Source of the DNA: Pseudomonas solani
GTDB lineage: Bacteria > Pseudomonadota > Gammaproteobacteria > Pseudomonadales > Pseudomonadaceae
Length of the DNA: 64,000 bases
Reading direction: 5' to 3'
Assembly: GCF_026072635.1 (NCBI RefSeq)
Contig: NZ_AP023081.1
Location: 6,444,501-6,508,500, forward strand
The notes under the pieces were generated by a model. It saw nothing but the letters and a program-made list of their open reading frames with translations, did no database searches and was not told where the DNA came from. Each line of letters opens with the position of its first letter. Position 1 is the stretch's first letter. Position numbers and translations under genes: made by a program. Positions 34,340 to 44,223 of the stretch are shown piece by piece.

Positions 34340-34524
34340 CCTTCTCCCCTCCAGAGCACGTCTGGTCGATGGCGCGGGCACCGCTGCCCACGGCCAACGG
34401 CATTCTCCGGGAAGCGGATGGCATTGCCTATCACCAGAATTGGCTAGGCGGCTGTTTACCGGACGACTCGGGCTGACGAATAATGGCAAAAAGCCAACAC
34501 TCCGCGTGTCCCGAGATAAGAAGC

Positions 34525-35714
34525 ATGGATGTCTCTGAACCCTTGGGCCTGGGCCCGCTGATCGCCAGCATCTATGAGGCTGCCCTGGACAATGGCCGCT
34601 GGAACGCCTTCCTCGCCGGTTTCGCCGCGCGCCTCGACTCCCACGCTGCGATGATCTGGGGCCACGACTTCAGCGACCGCAGCGCCGAGATCGACAACAG
34701 CACCGGCTCCATCGCCACCTTCACCGGCATCGACGCCCAGGCGATGGCGGACTTCGCCGAGTACTACTGCCAGCGCAACGTCTGGATGGAAGACCCGCTG
34801 AAGCACGGCGAGGGCCATGTGGTCACCTCCTCCAGCCTGTTCCCGGACGACCAGCTCAAACGCACCGAGTACTACGCCGACTGGCTGCGCCACCAGGACT
34901 TCTTCTATTCATCCGCCGCGGTGGTGTCCAAGCGCGAGGACCGCTCGCTGAACGTCACCGTGGTGCGCTCCGAGCGGGTGGGCATCTTTCGCGAGGAAGA
35001 ACTGCAGGTGATCTCCGCGCTGATGCCGCACCTGCAGGCCGCCTTCGCCCTGCACCGCCGGCTGCACCGGCTGGAGGCGCTGTCCCAGGCCTCGATGGCG
35101 GCGCTGGAGACCAGCACCTTCGGCATCATCCTGCTGGACCATCGCGGCCGCGTACTCCATGCCAACAGCCTGGCCCACGGCCTGGCCAACCGCTCCGGGC
35201 TGCTGCGCTTCGGCCCTGCCGACAGCCTGCGGGCCACCTACGCCGCCGACGACAACCTGCTGCAACAACGCCTGTTCGGCGCCCTGCGCACCGGCGTGGG
35301 CGCCACGGGCGACGGCGGTGGTGCCCTACGTTTGCGCGGGCTGGAAGGTTCGCAGTTGGACGCCGTGATCGCGCCCCTGCCCAGTTGGGCCTCGCCCTTC
35401 GGCGAGCGCAGTTCGGTGGTGGTCTTCCTCAGCGACCCCGGCGCCGTGATCGGCTCCCTGGCACCGATGCTGCGCGCGATCTACGGCATGACCCCGGCCG
35501 AAGCGCGGCTCACCGAGGCCCTGGTCAACGGCCTCACCCCCAGGAATACGCCGAGCGCCAGCAGGTCTCCCTGCACACCGTGCGCGCCCAGTTCAAATCC
35601 GCCGCCGCCAAGGCCGGCACCAGCCGCCAGGCCGACCTGGTGCGCATCGTCCTCACCGGCCCCGCCGTGCTGCGCTGGCAGGCCAACGGCATCATCCCGC
35701 CGCCGACCACTTAG
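34525..35714 (+). pseudogene. LuxR-family regulator, frameshifted as sequenced
   Basis: A single-domain-sensor LuxR-type regulator of about 396 residues. The N-terminal 300 residues carry no receiver domain; a PAS-like region (LETSTFGIILLDHRGRVLHANSLA) lies near residue 200. The C-terminal helix-turn-helix starts MTPAEARLTEALVNGLTP, then continues only in another frame as EYAERQQVSLHTVRAQFKSAAAK and so on to residue PPPTT. One C added to the CCCCC run at 35537-35541 restores the frame (TPQEYAERQ). Without it the protein loses its DNA-binding helix. A sequencing error is likelier than decay. An alternative start at 34483 is possible. Confidence 0.8.
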
Positions 35715-35729
35715 GCAGACCCCGAACCT

Positions 35730-35997
35730 GTGGGAATTCATTCGCGATCGGGCTACACCCCGGCTTCGTAGGTTGGTGTCGAGCGCAGACCGTAGCCCGT
35801 AGGGCGGGTGAAACCCGCGTGGACCTATGCACGGTCATTGTCGGGTTGCACCCGACCTACAAGAACTCCGGGTTTCCATGTGACTCCGCTGGTGGATGAT
35901 GGAGCGCCATCCACCCTACACAGCGGTCAGCCCCGGCGCGGGATTGGGGCCGCGCCGTAGGTTGGCGCCGAGCGCAGCGAGGCCCAACGCAACGGTG
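35730..35997. repeat. Cluster of dispersed intergenic repeats
   Basis: A gene-free stretch packed with short repeat units seen elsewhere in the window: gggaattcattcgcgat (35732), a GTCGGGTTGCACCCGAC palindrome (about 35838), part of the GTAGGGTGGACC-type repeat (35881-35919, ending catccaccctac), and ggttggcgccgagcgcagcg (about 35960), which recurs near 58810. No gene is visible in it. Confidence 0.7.
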
Positions 35998-36603
35998 TCA
36001 GGCCGGCACCGTCGCCTTCATCGATTCACGCTCGGAGAAGGCGGCGAAGAAGCGTTCCAGCCCCGGGTGGCCATTGCGCCAGCCCAGGTCGGCGAAGCGG
36101 AAGTCGAGGTAGCCGAGGGCGCAGCCCACGGCGATCTGGGCGATGTCCACCGGGCCCTGGAGCTGGTCGGCGATGGCTTCCAGGGCCTGCAGCGCGCGGT
36201 GGATCTTGCCCAGCTGGCCGTCCTTCCACTCCTGCCACTGCAACGCCTCGGGGCGGATGGCGCCCTCGTAGCGCACCAGCAGCGCCGCATCCATCAGGCC
36301 GTCGGCCAGGGCCGCGCGGGTCAGGCAGGTCCAGCGCTCGCTGCCATGGGGAAAGAAGGCGTCGCCGCTCTGCAGGGCATCGAGGTATTCGCAGATGACG
36401 CGGCTGTCGAACAGCGCCTCGCCCTCGGCGGTGAGCAGCACCGGGATCTTGCCCAGCGGGTTGGCGCGGTTGACCTCGGCGTTTTCCTTGATCGGCAGTA
36501 CGGCGGTGTCGAGCATCTCGATGCCCGCAGCGAGCCCGGCCTCCAGGGCCAGCACCCGGACCTTGCGGGCGAAAGGCGACGCTCCGGCATAGATCAGTTT
36601 CAT
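35998..36603 (-). CDS. Glutathione S-transferase family protein
   Basis: A 201-residue protein. The thioredoxin-like N-terminal domain has the start KLIYAGASPFARKVRVLALEAGL and the cis-Pro region NPLGKIPVLLTAEGEALFDSRVICEYLD; the helical C-terminal domain follows. It resembles the YibF-like GST group. It is divergent from a MarR gene, which may regulate it. The substrate is unknown. Confidence 0.9.
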   Translation of the reverse strand: MKLIYAGASPFARKVRVLALEAGLAAGIEMLDTAVLPIKENAEVNRANPLGKIPVLLTAEGEALFDSRVICEYLDALQSGDAFFPHGSERWTCLTRAALADGLMDAALLVRYEGAIRPEALQWQEWKDGQLGKIHRALQALEAIADQLQGPVDIAQIAVGCALGYLDFRFADLGWRNGHPGLERFFAAFSERESMKATVPA

Positions 36604-36719
36604 CACGCAGTTCCTCCTGTGTGCGGGCCGGCTCGGTTGCCGGCATCCGCTGTGGTTGCAACTGGACCACCACCGACGGCGCCGGTAGCATCCCCGCCCA
36701 TCGCGCCCGGGAGCTGCCC

Positions 36720-37187
36720 ATGGTCATCGACAGGAAAATCAAACTGGACTCCGCCGACATCAGACGCCTGGACGATCTGGATGTCGCGCTGGAGTTGCTG
36801 CACTTCGGCTTCCGCGGCCTCACCGTGGACGCCGACGCCTACCTGGAAACTCTCGGCCTGTCGCGCGTGCACCATCGCATCCTCTACGCCATCCGGCGCG
36901 TCGACGGCATCAACGTCGGCGAACTGGCCGCCCTCCTCGGCGTCAGCAAGCAGGCGCTGCACCGCCCGCTGACCCACCTCTTCGAACGCGCCCTGGTGAC
37001 CCAGCAGCGCGACCCGGAACAGCACCGCTACAAGCGCCTCTCCCTCAGCACGGAAGGCCATGACGTGGAGCACCGCGCCACTGACCTGGAGCGCCGGGTC
37101 ATCCGCGCCGCACTGGACACCACCGACACGGACGGCCGGATCGCCTGGCACTCGGTCATGCAATCCCTGGCCGCCCGTCTCGACTGA
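36720..37187 (+). CDS. MarR family transcriptional regulator
   Basis: A 155-residue winged-helix regulator. The HTH reads INVGELAALLGVSKQALHRPLTHLFERALVTQQRDPEQHRYKRLSLS. It is divergent from the GST gene and convergent with the dehydrogenase gene, meeting it without a gap (stop at 37187, next stop at 37188). The GST gene is the natural target candidate. Confidence 0.87.
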   Translation: MVIDRKIKLDSADIRRLDDLDVALELLHFGFRGLTVDADAYLETLGLSRVHHRILYAIRRVDGINVGELAALLGVSKQALHRPLTHLFERALVTQQRDPEQHRYKRLSLSTEGHDVEHRATDLERRVIRAALDTTDTDGRIAWHSVMQSLAARLD

Positions 37188-38216
37188 TCAGCCCGCCGAG
37201 GTGATGCGCTCGCGCACCACGATGCACTTGGCCAGCGGCTGGATCAATGCCTCGGTCGCCTCCTCCCAGGGCACCACGCTGGGGCTCACCAGCAGCGGGT
37301 CGCAATGCCCCTGCTCCACCAGCTCCAGCACCCTGGGGATGTGCGGCCGCACGCTGCAGGCGCCCACCGAGAGGGTGACGTCGCGCATGTACATGCCAAA
37401 CAGCGGGATGGCCGGGTCCTCGAAGATGATGCCGATGCACGAGCAGTGCCCGCCCGGCGCCAGCGCCAGCAGGCCGGTGCGCAGGGCCTGCGGGTCGCGG
37501 GTGGCGGACACCACCAGGTCATAGCGCTCGTTCAGCGCGCCGTCGCCGCCGTTGCGCAAGGTGGCGCCGCTGCGCACGGCGAGGTCATCGCGGTAGCCGT
37601 CGCCATCCAGGTAATCCACCTCGGCGGCTCCGGCGGCGCGGGCCATCTGCACCGCGAGAATGCCCAGGCTCTCGGTGCCGCCCACCACCAGTACCTTCGC
37701 CTCCTCCCGCGTCGCCAGCGGGCGGCTGGTGGCCACCCAGGCATCGGTGAGGTTGTCGCTGGCGCTGGCCACGGCCACCGGGTCCAGCCCCGGCGGCAGC
37801 ACCACCAGCATGGCGTCGGCGAAGGGCACCCGCACCACCTCGGAGAACAACCCGCCCCAGTGGCCGCCGGCCGGCACGCCATAGGCCGCGTGGCGGGCGA
37901 CACCGGTGCAGGCCGTGCTGCGCCCCGCCAGGCATTGGCGGCAGGTGCCGCAGGCGATCTTCCAGGGCACCGAGACCAGGTCGCCGCGCTTCACCGTGGT
38001 CACCTGTGCGCCCACTTCCAGCACCTCGGCCACGCACTCGTGGCCCAGGGCGAAGGGCGGCTTGAACGGCGTCAGCCCGGCCACCAGGCGCCGATCGAGG
38101 TCGCAGGAGGCCGAGGCAATGGGCCGTACCAGCGCCGCCAGCGGCGAATCCAGCACCGGCGACGGTGCCTCCTCCCAGGCCAGGCGCCCCGCGCCCTTGA
38201 CGATGAGTTCGCGCAT
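37188..38216 (-). CDS. Zinc-dependent alcohol dehydrogenase family protein
   Basis: A 342-residue medium-chain dehydrogenase. The catalytic zinc motif is GHECVAEVLEVGAQV; the four structural zinc cysteines are in CGTCRQCLAGRSTAC. The coenzyme site is VLVVGGTESLGILAVQMA, with a less usual glycine pattern. It follows the thioesterase gene by three bases in the same direction, so the two form an operon. The substrate is unknown. Confidence 0.88.
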   Translation of the reverse strand: MRELIVKGAGRLAWEEAPSPVLDSPLAALVRPIASASCDLDRRLVAGLTPFKPPFALGHECVAEVLEVGAQVTTVKRGDLVSVPWKIACGTCRQCLAGRSTACTGVARHAAYGVPAGGHWGGLFSEVVRVPFADAMLVVLPPGLDPVAVASASDNLTDAWVATSRPLATREEAKVLVVGGTESLGILAVQMARAAGAAEVDYLDGDGYRDDLAVRSGATLRNGGDGALNERYDLVVSATRDPQALRTGLLALAPGGHCSCIGIIFEDPAIPLFGMYMRDVTLSVGACSVRPHIPRVLELVEQGHCDPLLVSPSVVPWEEATEALIQPLAKCIVVRERITSAG

Positions 38217-38219
38217 GGC

Positions 38220-38663
38220 TCAGTCCCGCACGTTGAAGGTGGTGGTGGCGCGGGCGCAGAGCTTGCCGGCCGCGTCGCGGATATGGGCGTCGCACACCGC
38301 CAGGCTGCGGGTGCGCTCCACCAGCCAGCCCTCGACGCTGTACAGCTCGCCGACCTTGAGCGGGCGCAGGTACTTCACGCCCAGGTCCACCGTCGAATAG
38401 GGCGTGTCGGCGGCCAGAGTGGAGAACAGCGCCAGGGCCGCCGCGCCATCCAGGCAGGTGGCGGCGAAACCGCCGTGCACCGCGTTGGCCGGGTTGAGGT
38501 GGCGGGCATCCGGCCGCGCCTCGATGAAGACGCGCCCGGGCTCCACGCCCACCACCTTCATCGCCATGGTGTCGCCGATGGCGGGTGCGGGCAGCTTGCC
38601 GGCGATCACCGCCTGGAGGAGTTGCAGGCCCGAAGGCAGGGTTCTGTTGGGGGTATCGGTCAT
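38220..38663 (-). CDS. PaaI/hotdog-fold thioesterase
   Basis: A 147-residue single hotdog-domain protein. The motif NAVHGGFAATCLDGAAALAL (about residues 62-81) is the PaaI-type active region; members hydrolyse acyl-CoA thioesters. AGGAG lies nine bases before the ATG. It is first in an operon with the zinc dehydrogenase. A GTTGAT/ATCAAC palindrome lies about 130 bases upstream. Confidence 0.87.
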   Translation of the reverse strand: MTDTPNRTLPSGLQLLQAVIAGKLPAPAIGDTMAMKVVGVEPGRVFIEARPDARHLNPANAVHGGFAATCLDGAAALALFSTLAADTPYSTVDLGVKYLRPLKVGELYSVEGWLVERTRSLAVCDAHIRDAAGKLCARATTTFNVRD

Positions 38664-38794
38664 CACAGGGCTCCTGGCTCTGCCGGGGTCGGCGAGCGAT
38701 TGCGGGATGGAGGGCCGGCAGCCCTCCACAGGGCCAGCGCGAGGGAATCGCCCTGCAGCCCGTGGACGGACGATACGTGAGCGCCAACTCTCAA

Positions 38795-38809
38795 ATCAAC
38801 ATTGTTGAT
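38795..38809. promoter_or_regulatory. ATCAAC-N3-GTTGAT palindrome upstream of the thioesterase operon
   Basis: ATCAACATTGTTGAT is a perfect 6-3-6 inverted repeat whose half-sites equal those of the MarR operators at 24941-24987, in the opposite arrangement of arms. It is probably an operator for a MarR-type repressor acting on the thioesterase/dehydrogenase operon. Which regulator binds is not known. Confidence 0.5.
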
Positions 38810-38920
38810 ATGACAAAAAAGAAGGCATTCCGGCAAGGTCGACAGGGCTCTGGAACGGGCTTTTCCGCCATCTGCCGCAACACACTGGCGTTGACGACCG
38901 GGCGTGTGGATGGTCATATG

Positions 38921-39105
38921 CGCGCCGTTCCAGGTGTCCCACGCCGTCGTGCGTGGGGTGAAACGGGAAGCCGGTGCGTCCTCAGGACCAGTCCGGCGCT
39001 GCCCCCGCAACGGTAAGCGAGCGCTGCATTCGAAACGCCACTGTGCACCTGCATGGGAAGGCGAATGCCGCGTGATCCTCGCAAGCCCGGAGACCGGCCT
39101 GGAGC
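38921..39105 (+). promoter_or_regulatory. Cobalamin (B12) riboswitch
   Basis: The leader contains the hallmarks of the class: GGTGAAACGGGAAGCCGGTGCG, the GCTGCCCCCGCAACGGTAAG core, GCCACTG, GGGAAGGC and the B12 box AAGCCCGGAGACCGGCC, in the right order. When adenosylcobalamin is abundant it should shut off the TonB receptor and ABC genes behind it. The exact 5' limit of helix P1 is approximate. The rest of the gap 38664-39223 holds only the palindrome at 38795. Confidence 0.95.
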
Positions 39106-39223
39106 ATCGATAGGCAAACCCGCGGTGGGCGGGCACGGGCCGGTTTTCGCTTGGGCGCTCGCGCCTGCGCACGCCTTTGCATTCCCTCCGGGCTCCATTC
39201 ATTCCTGACGTGATAGGAACGAC

Positions 39224-41362
39224 ATGTCCCGCACCTTCAGCTCCAACGCTCCGGCAAGCGCCGCCCTCGGCCTGCTCGCGCTCTCTATCTCCCTCGCCCT
39301 GCACGCCGAAGACGGCGCCCTGGCCCTGCCCACCACCGCCGTCACCGGCCAGGCGGACGACGCCCCCATCAGCCTCGACACGCCGCTGCCCGCCGGCTCG
39401 CGCCTGGGCCTCTCCGCCCTGGAGACCCCGGCCAGCACCAGCAGCATCAGCGGCGAAGAGGTGCGCGGGCGCAACAACGCCACCGTGCAGGACGCCGTGA
39501 CCCGCTCCCCCGGCATCAGCAACATCGGCACCCCCGGCAACGGCGGCACCGCGCTCTCGGCCCGGGGCTTCACCGGCCACGCCTCGGTGATGCAACTCTA
39601 CGACGGCACGCGCTTCTACACCGGCATGGGCACCGTCACCTTCCCCACCGACCCGTGGATGGTCGAGCGCATCGACGTGATCCGTGGCCCGGCCTCGGTA
39701 CTCTACGGCGAAGGCGCCACCGGCGCGGTGATCAACGTGGTGCCGAAGAAGCCCTTCGAGGGCGAGATCCGCAACCGCCTGCGCCTGGGCTACGGCTCCG
39801 ACGACCGCCAGCAGATGGCACTGGACAGCGGCGGCTCGCTCACCGACACCCTCAGCTACCGCCTCAACCTCAACCGCGAAACCAGCCACGGCTGGATCGA
39901 CCGTGGCGACTCGAAGAACCTCGGCCTCAGCGCCGCCCTGCGCTGGCAGGCCCGCGACGACCTGGCGTTCACCCTGGCCCATGACCAGGGCGACCTCACG
40001 CCGATGAACTACTTCGGCACGCCGCTGATCGACGGCCACCTACGCGACAGCCTGAAGGAGAAGAACTACAACCTGCACAACGCCGAGCAGCACTACAACG
40101 ACCAGTGGACCCGGCTCGTCACCGACTGGACCCTGGCCGACGGCATCAGCGCCAGCAACCAGCTCTACCACATCAAGAGCCGCCGCTACTGGCGCAACGC
40201 CGAGGCCTACAACTGGGACGCCGGCCTGGGCCAGCTGGAGCGCGCCGAGAACCTGCGCATCAAGCACGAGCAGGAGCAGATCGGCGACCGCCAGACCTTC
40301 ACCTTCGACCACTCGCTGTTCGGCCTCAGCAGCCGCACCCTGGTGGGCGCCGAGTTCAACCGCATCCGCTTCAACCTGCTGAACAACTCGCCCTACATCG
40401 ATGTGGGCGGCGACTACGTCGACCCGTGGAACCCAACGCCCGGCTACTACCAGAGCGCCTCGGCCTACGGCCCGCACTCGCGCAGCGAAACCCGCACCGT
40501 CGCCCTGTTCGCCGAGAACCGCACCCAGTTCGACGAGCGCTGGTCCCTGGTCACCGGCATCCGCCGCGACCAGAACCACATCGACCGCGACGACCTGCGC
40601 GCCAACACCCGCAGCGACAGCAGCCTCTCCGGCGGCAACTGGCGCGCCGGCCTGGTGTTCGCCGCCACGCCGCAGTTGTCCTTCTACGGCCAGTACTCCA
40701 CCAGCGAGGACGGGGTGAGCAACCTCATCACCCTCAGCCCCACCCAGCAGAAGATGGACCTCACCGAGTCCAAGCAGACCGAGTTCGGCCTCAAGCAGCA
40801 GTTCTGGGACGGGCGCGGCGAATGGACCCTGGCCGCCTACCACATCGTCAAGAAGAAACTGCTCTCCCGCGAGTCGGTGACCCGGCCCACCCAGCAGATC
40901 GGCCAGCAATCCTCCGATGGCCTGGAAGCCACCCTGGAGCTGGCGCTGGAGCAGGGCTGGCACGTTTCGGCCAACGCCGCCGTGGTGCGCGCCGAGTACG
41001 ACGACTTCAACGAGTCCGCCGGTGGCCAGCTGATCTCCCGTTCCGGCAACCGCCCCACCGACGTGCCGCGACGCACCGCCAACCTGTGGCTGAGCAAGCA
41101 GCTGGGCCGTGACCTGGACGCCGGCCTCGGCGCGCGCTACGTCGACGCCCGTTACGCCGACGCGGCCAACACCGTGAAGGTGCCGGGCTACACCGTGCTC
41201 GACGCCAACCTCGGCTGGCAGGTGCTGCCCGACACGCGCCTGGGCCTGGAGCTGAACAACCTGCTGGACCGCCGCTACGCCGTCACCCAGCAGAACGGTG
41301 GCCAGCAATGGCTGCTGGGCCAGCCGCGGTCGTTCTTCGTCACCGCCGACTACAGCTTCTGA
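39224..41362 (+). CDS. TonB-dependent outer membrane receptor under B12 control
   Basis: A 712-residue receptor. The signal peptide (LGLLALSISLALHAE) is followed by a plug domain (VRGRNNATVQDAVTRSPGISN, VERIDVIRGPASVLYGEGATGAVINVVPKKP) and a 22-strand-type barrel ending in the aromatic C-terminus YSF. The plug resembles siderophore receptors more than classic BtuB. The cobalamin riboswitch and the ABC genes behind it argue for uptake of cobalamin or a cobinamide-like compound. A similar locus exists in P. aeruginosa (PA2911-PA2914). Confidence 0.9.
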   Translation: MSRTFSSNAPASAALGLLALSISLALHAEDGALALPTTAVTGQADDAPISLDTPLPAGSRLGLSALETPASTSSISGEEVRGRNNATVQDAVTRSPGISNIGTPGNGGTALSARGFTGHASVMQLYDGTRFYTGMGTVTFPTDPWMVERIDVIRGPASVLYGEGATGAVINVVPKKPFEGEIRNRLRLGYGSDDRQQMALDSGGSLTDTLSYRLNLNRETSHGWIDRGDSKNLGLSAALRWQARDDLAFTLAHDQGDLTPMNYFGTPLIDGHLRDSLKEKNYNLHNAEQHYNDQWTRLVTDWTLADGISASNQLYHIKSRRYWRNAEAYNWDAGLGQLERAENLRIKHEQEQIGDRQTFTFDHSLFGLSSRTLVGAEFNRIRFNLLNNSPYIDVGGDYVDPWNPTPGYYQSASAYGPHSRSETRTVALFAENRTQFDERWSLVTGIRRDQNHIDRDDLRANTRSDSSLSGGNWRAGLVFAATPQLSFYGQYSTSEDGVSNLITLSPTQQKMDLTESKQTEFGLKQQFWDGRGEWTLAAYHIVKKKLLSRESVTRPTQQIGQQSSDGLEATLELALEQGWHVSANAAVVRAEYDDFNESAGGQLISRSGNRPTDVPRRTANLWLSKQLGRDLDAGLGARYVDARYADAANTVKVPGYTVLDANLGWQVLPDTRLGLELNNLLDRRYAVTQQNGGQQWLLGQPRSFFVTADYSF

Positions 41363-41385
41363 TCCGGCGAAAGGGAGTGCCCGGC

Positions 41386-42155
<770 letters not shown>

Positions 42156-42159
<4 letters not shown>

Positions 42160-43120
42160 AGCCTTCGCCTATCGCCCTGCTCGCCCTGCTCCTGGCGCCC
42201 CTCGCCCAGGCCACCGACTACCCGCTGAGCGTCACCAGCTGCGACCGCCAGGTGGTGTTCGAACGCGCACCGCAGCGGGCGGTGAGCCAGGACATCAACC
42301 TCACCGGGATGATGGTCGCCCTCGGCCTGCAATCGCGCATGGTCGGCTACAGCGGCATCAGCGGCTGGAAGACCCCCGACGCCCGGCTGATGGCCGCCCT
42401 GGGCGACCTGCCGGAGCTGGCGCGCAAATACCCCTCCATCGAAACGCTGCTCAACGTCGACGCCGACTTCTTCTTCGCCGGCTGGAACTACGGCATGCGC
42501 GTGGGCGGCGAAGTCACCCCGGCCACCCTCGCGCCCCTGGGCATCCCGGTGTACGAGCTGAGCGAATCCTGCGCCCACGTGATGCCGCGCGAGGCTGCCA
42601 GCCTGGAGGACCTCTACCGCGACCTCGACAACCTCGGCCGCATCTTCGACGTCGAGGCCCGCGCCAACGCCCTGGTCGCCGGCCTGCGCACGCGCCAGGC
42701 CGAGGTGGCCAGGCGACTGGAGAACGGCGGCGAGGCCCCCGGGTGTTCCTCTACGACAGCGGCGAGGACCGCCCCTTCACCTCCGGCCGCCTGGGCATGC
42801 CGCAAGCGATCATCGACGCCGCCGGCGGCCACAACCTGATGGACGACCTCGCCGCCAGCTGGACCCAGGTCAACTGGGAAACCGTGGTCGAGCGCGACCC
42901 GCAGGTGATCCTCATCGTCGACTACGGCGAACGCAGCTGGCAGCAGAAGCGCGACTTCCTCCTGGCCCACCCGGCCCTGCAATCGGTCGAGGCGATCCGC
43001 GAGCAGCGCTTCCTGGTCCTGCCCTACCTCGCCGTCACCCCCTCGGTGGAGAACATCGAGGCCATCGAGACCCTGGCCGCCGGCCTGCACCCCGAACGCT
43101 TCGCCGGGAAGACGCCATGA
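42156..43120 (+). pseudogene. Cobalamin-type periplasmic binding protein, frameshifted as sequenced
   Basis: An about 321-residue helical-backbone (BtuF/FecB-like) binding protein. The signal peptide is MKPSPIALLALLLAPLAQA; the N-lobe (AVSQDINLTGMMVALGLQSRMVGYSG) runs to about residue 196. The C-lobe continues in another frame from VFLYDSGEDRPFTSGRLGMPQAIIDAAGG. One C missing in the CCCCC run at 42737-42741 explains the break (EAPRVFLYDSG when restored). The gene is embedded in an otherwise intact operon, so a sequencing error is probable. Its stop overlaps the permease start. Confidence 0.85.
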
Positions 43121-44139
43121 GCCCGGTGCGCACGCCCGGCGCCTACCGCCTGCTGCTGCTCGGCCTGGCCGTGGCGCTGGCGCTCTCCTGCATCGTCGCC
43201 CTGGGCTTCGGCCCGGCCGCGGTACCCCAGGCCCACGTCTGGGGCATCCTCGCCGAGCGCCTGGGCATGAGCGCTGCGGGCGACTGGAGCCGTGGCCAGG
43301 AACACATCGTCTGGCTGATCCGCGCGCCCCGGGTGCTGCTCGGTGCGCTGGTGGGCGCCGGCCTGGCCCTGGTGGGCGGCGCGTTGCAGGCAGCCACGCG
43401 CAACCCGCTGGCCGACCCGCACCTGCTGGGGGTCAGCTCCGGCGCGGCCCTGGGCGCGGTGCTGGTGCTGCTCTACCTGGGCGAGTTCATCGGCGTGCTC
43501 AGCCTGCCCCTGGCCGCCTTCGTCGGCGCCCTGGGCAGCACCCTGCTGGTGCTGGCCATCGCCAGCCGCCACGGCCGCCTGGAGAGCGACCGCCTGCTGC
43601 TGGCGGGCGTCGCCGTGTCCTTCCTGTGCATGGCGCTGGTCAACCTGCTGCTGTTCCTCGGTGACCACCACGCCGCCAGCTCGGTGGTGTTCTGGATGCT
43701 CGGCGGCCTCGGCGCCGCGCGCTGGGAGCTGCTCTGGCCGCCGGCGCTGTGCCTGGCCCTGGGGCTGCTCGTGCTGCTCGCCCAGGCGCGCGGGCTCAAC
43801 GCCCTGATGGCCGGCGAGCAGACCGCCGTCAGCCTGGGCTTCAGCGCCCGGCGGGTGCGCCTGCAGGTTTTCGTCTGCGCCTCGCTGCTCACCGGGGTGC
43901 TGGTGGCCCTCAGCGGCGCCATCGGCTTCGTCGGCCTGATGCTGCCGCACCTGGCCCGGCGCCTGGTGGGCGCCGAGCACCGCCGCCTGCTGCCGGTCGC
44001 CGCCCTGCTCGGCGCGCTGTTCCTGGTCTGGGTCGACGTCGCCGCCCGCACCCTGGTCGCCCCCGAGGACCTGCCCATCGGCATCGCCACCGCAGCCATC
44101 GGCGGGCTGTTCTTCATTGGCCTGCTGCGTCGGCGTTGA
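43117..44139 (+). CDS. Cobalamin-type ABC transporter permease (FecCD/BtuC family)
   Basis: A 340-residue membrane protein with about ten helices. Conserved segments include RAPRVLLGALVGAGLALVGGALQAATRNPLADPHLLGVSSGAALGAV near the N-terminus and ALSGAIGFVGLMLPHLARRLVGAEHR near residue 265. This is the FecCD/BtuC pattern. It is the last gene of the riboswitch-controlled operon; a homodimer should form the channel. Confidence 0.9.
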   Translation: MSPVRTPGAYRLLLLGLAVALALSCIVALGFGPAAVPQAHVWGILAERLGMSAAGDWSRGQEHIVWLIRAPRVLLGALVGAGLALVGGALQAATRNPLADPHLLGVSSGAALGAVLVLLYLGEFIGVLSLPLAAFVGALGSTLLVLAIASRHGRLESDRLLLAGVAVSFLCMALVNLLLFLGDHHAASSVVFWMLGGLGAARWELLWPPALCLALGLLVLLAQARGLNALMAGEQTAVSLGFSARRVRLQVFVCASLLTGVLVALSGAIGFVGLMLPHLARRLVGAEHRRLLPVAALLGALFLVWVDVAARTLVAPEDLPIGIATAAIGGLFFIGLLRRR

Positions 44140-44223
44140 CCGCCGGCAGCAGGACGGGACGCAGCGATGCACGCAGGGCAGGGCCTGTGGTGAAATACCG
44201 CCGCCCATCAACAAGGACGCACG

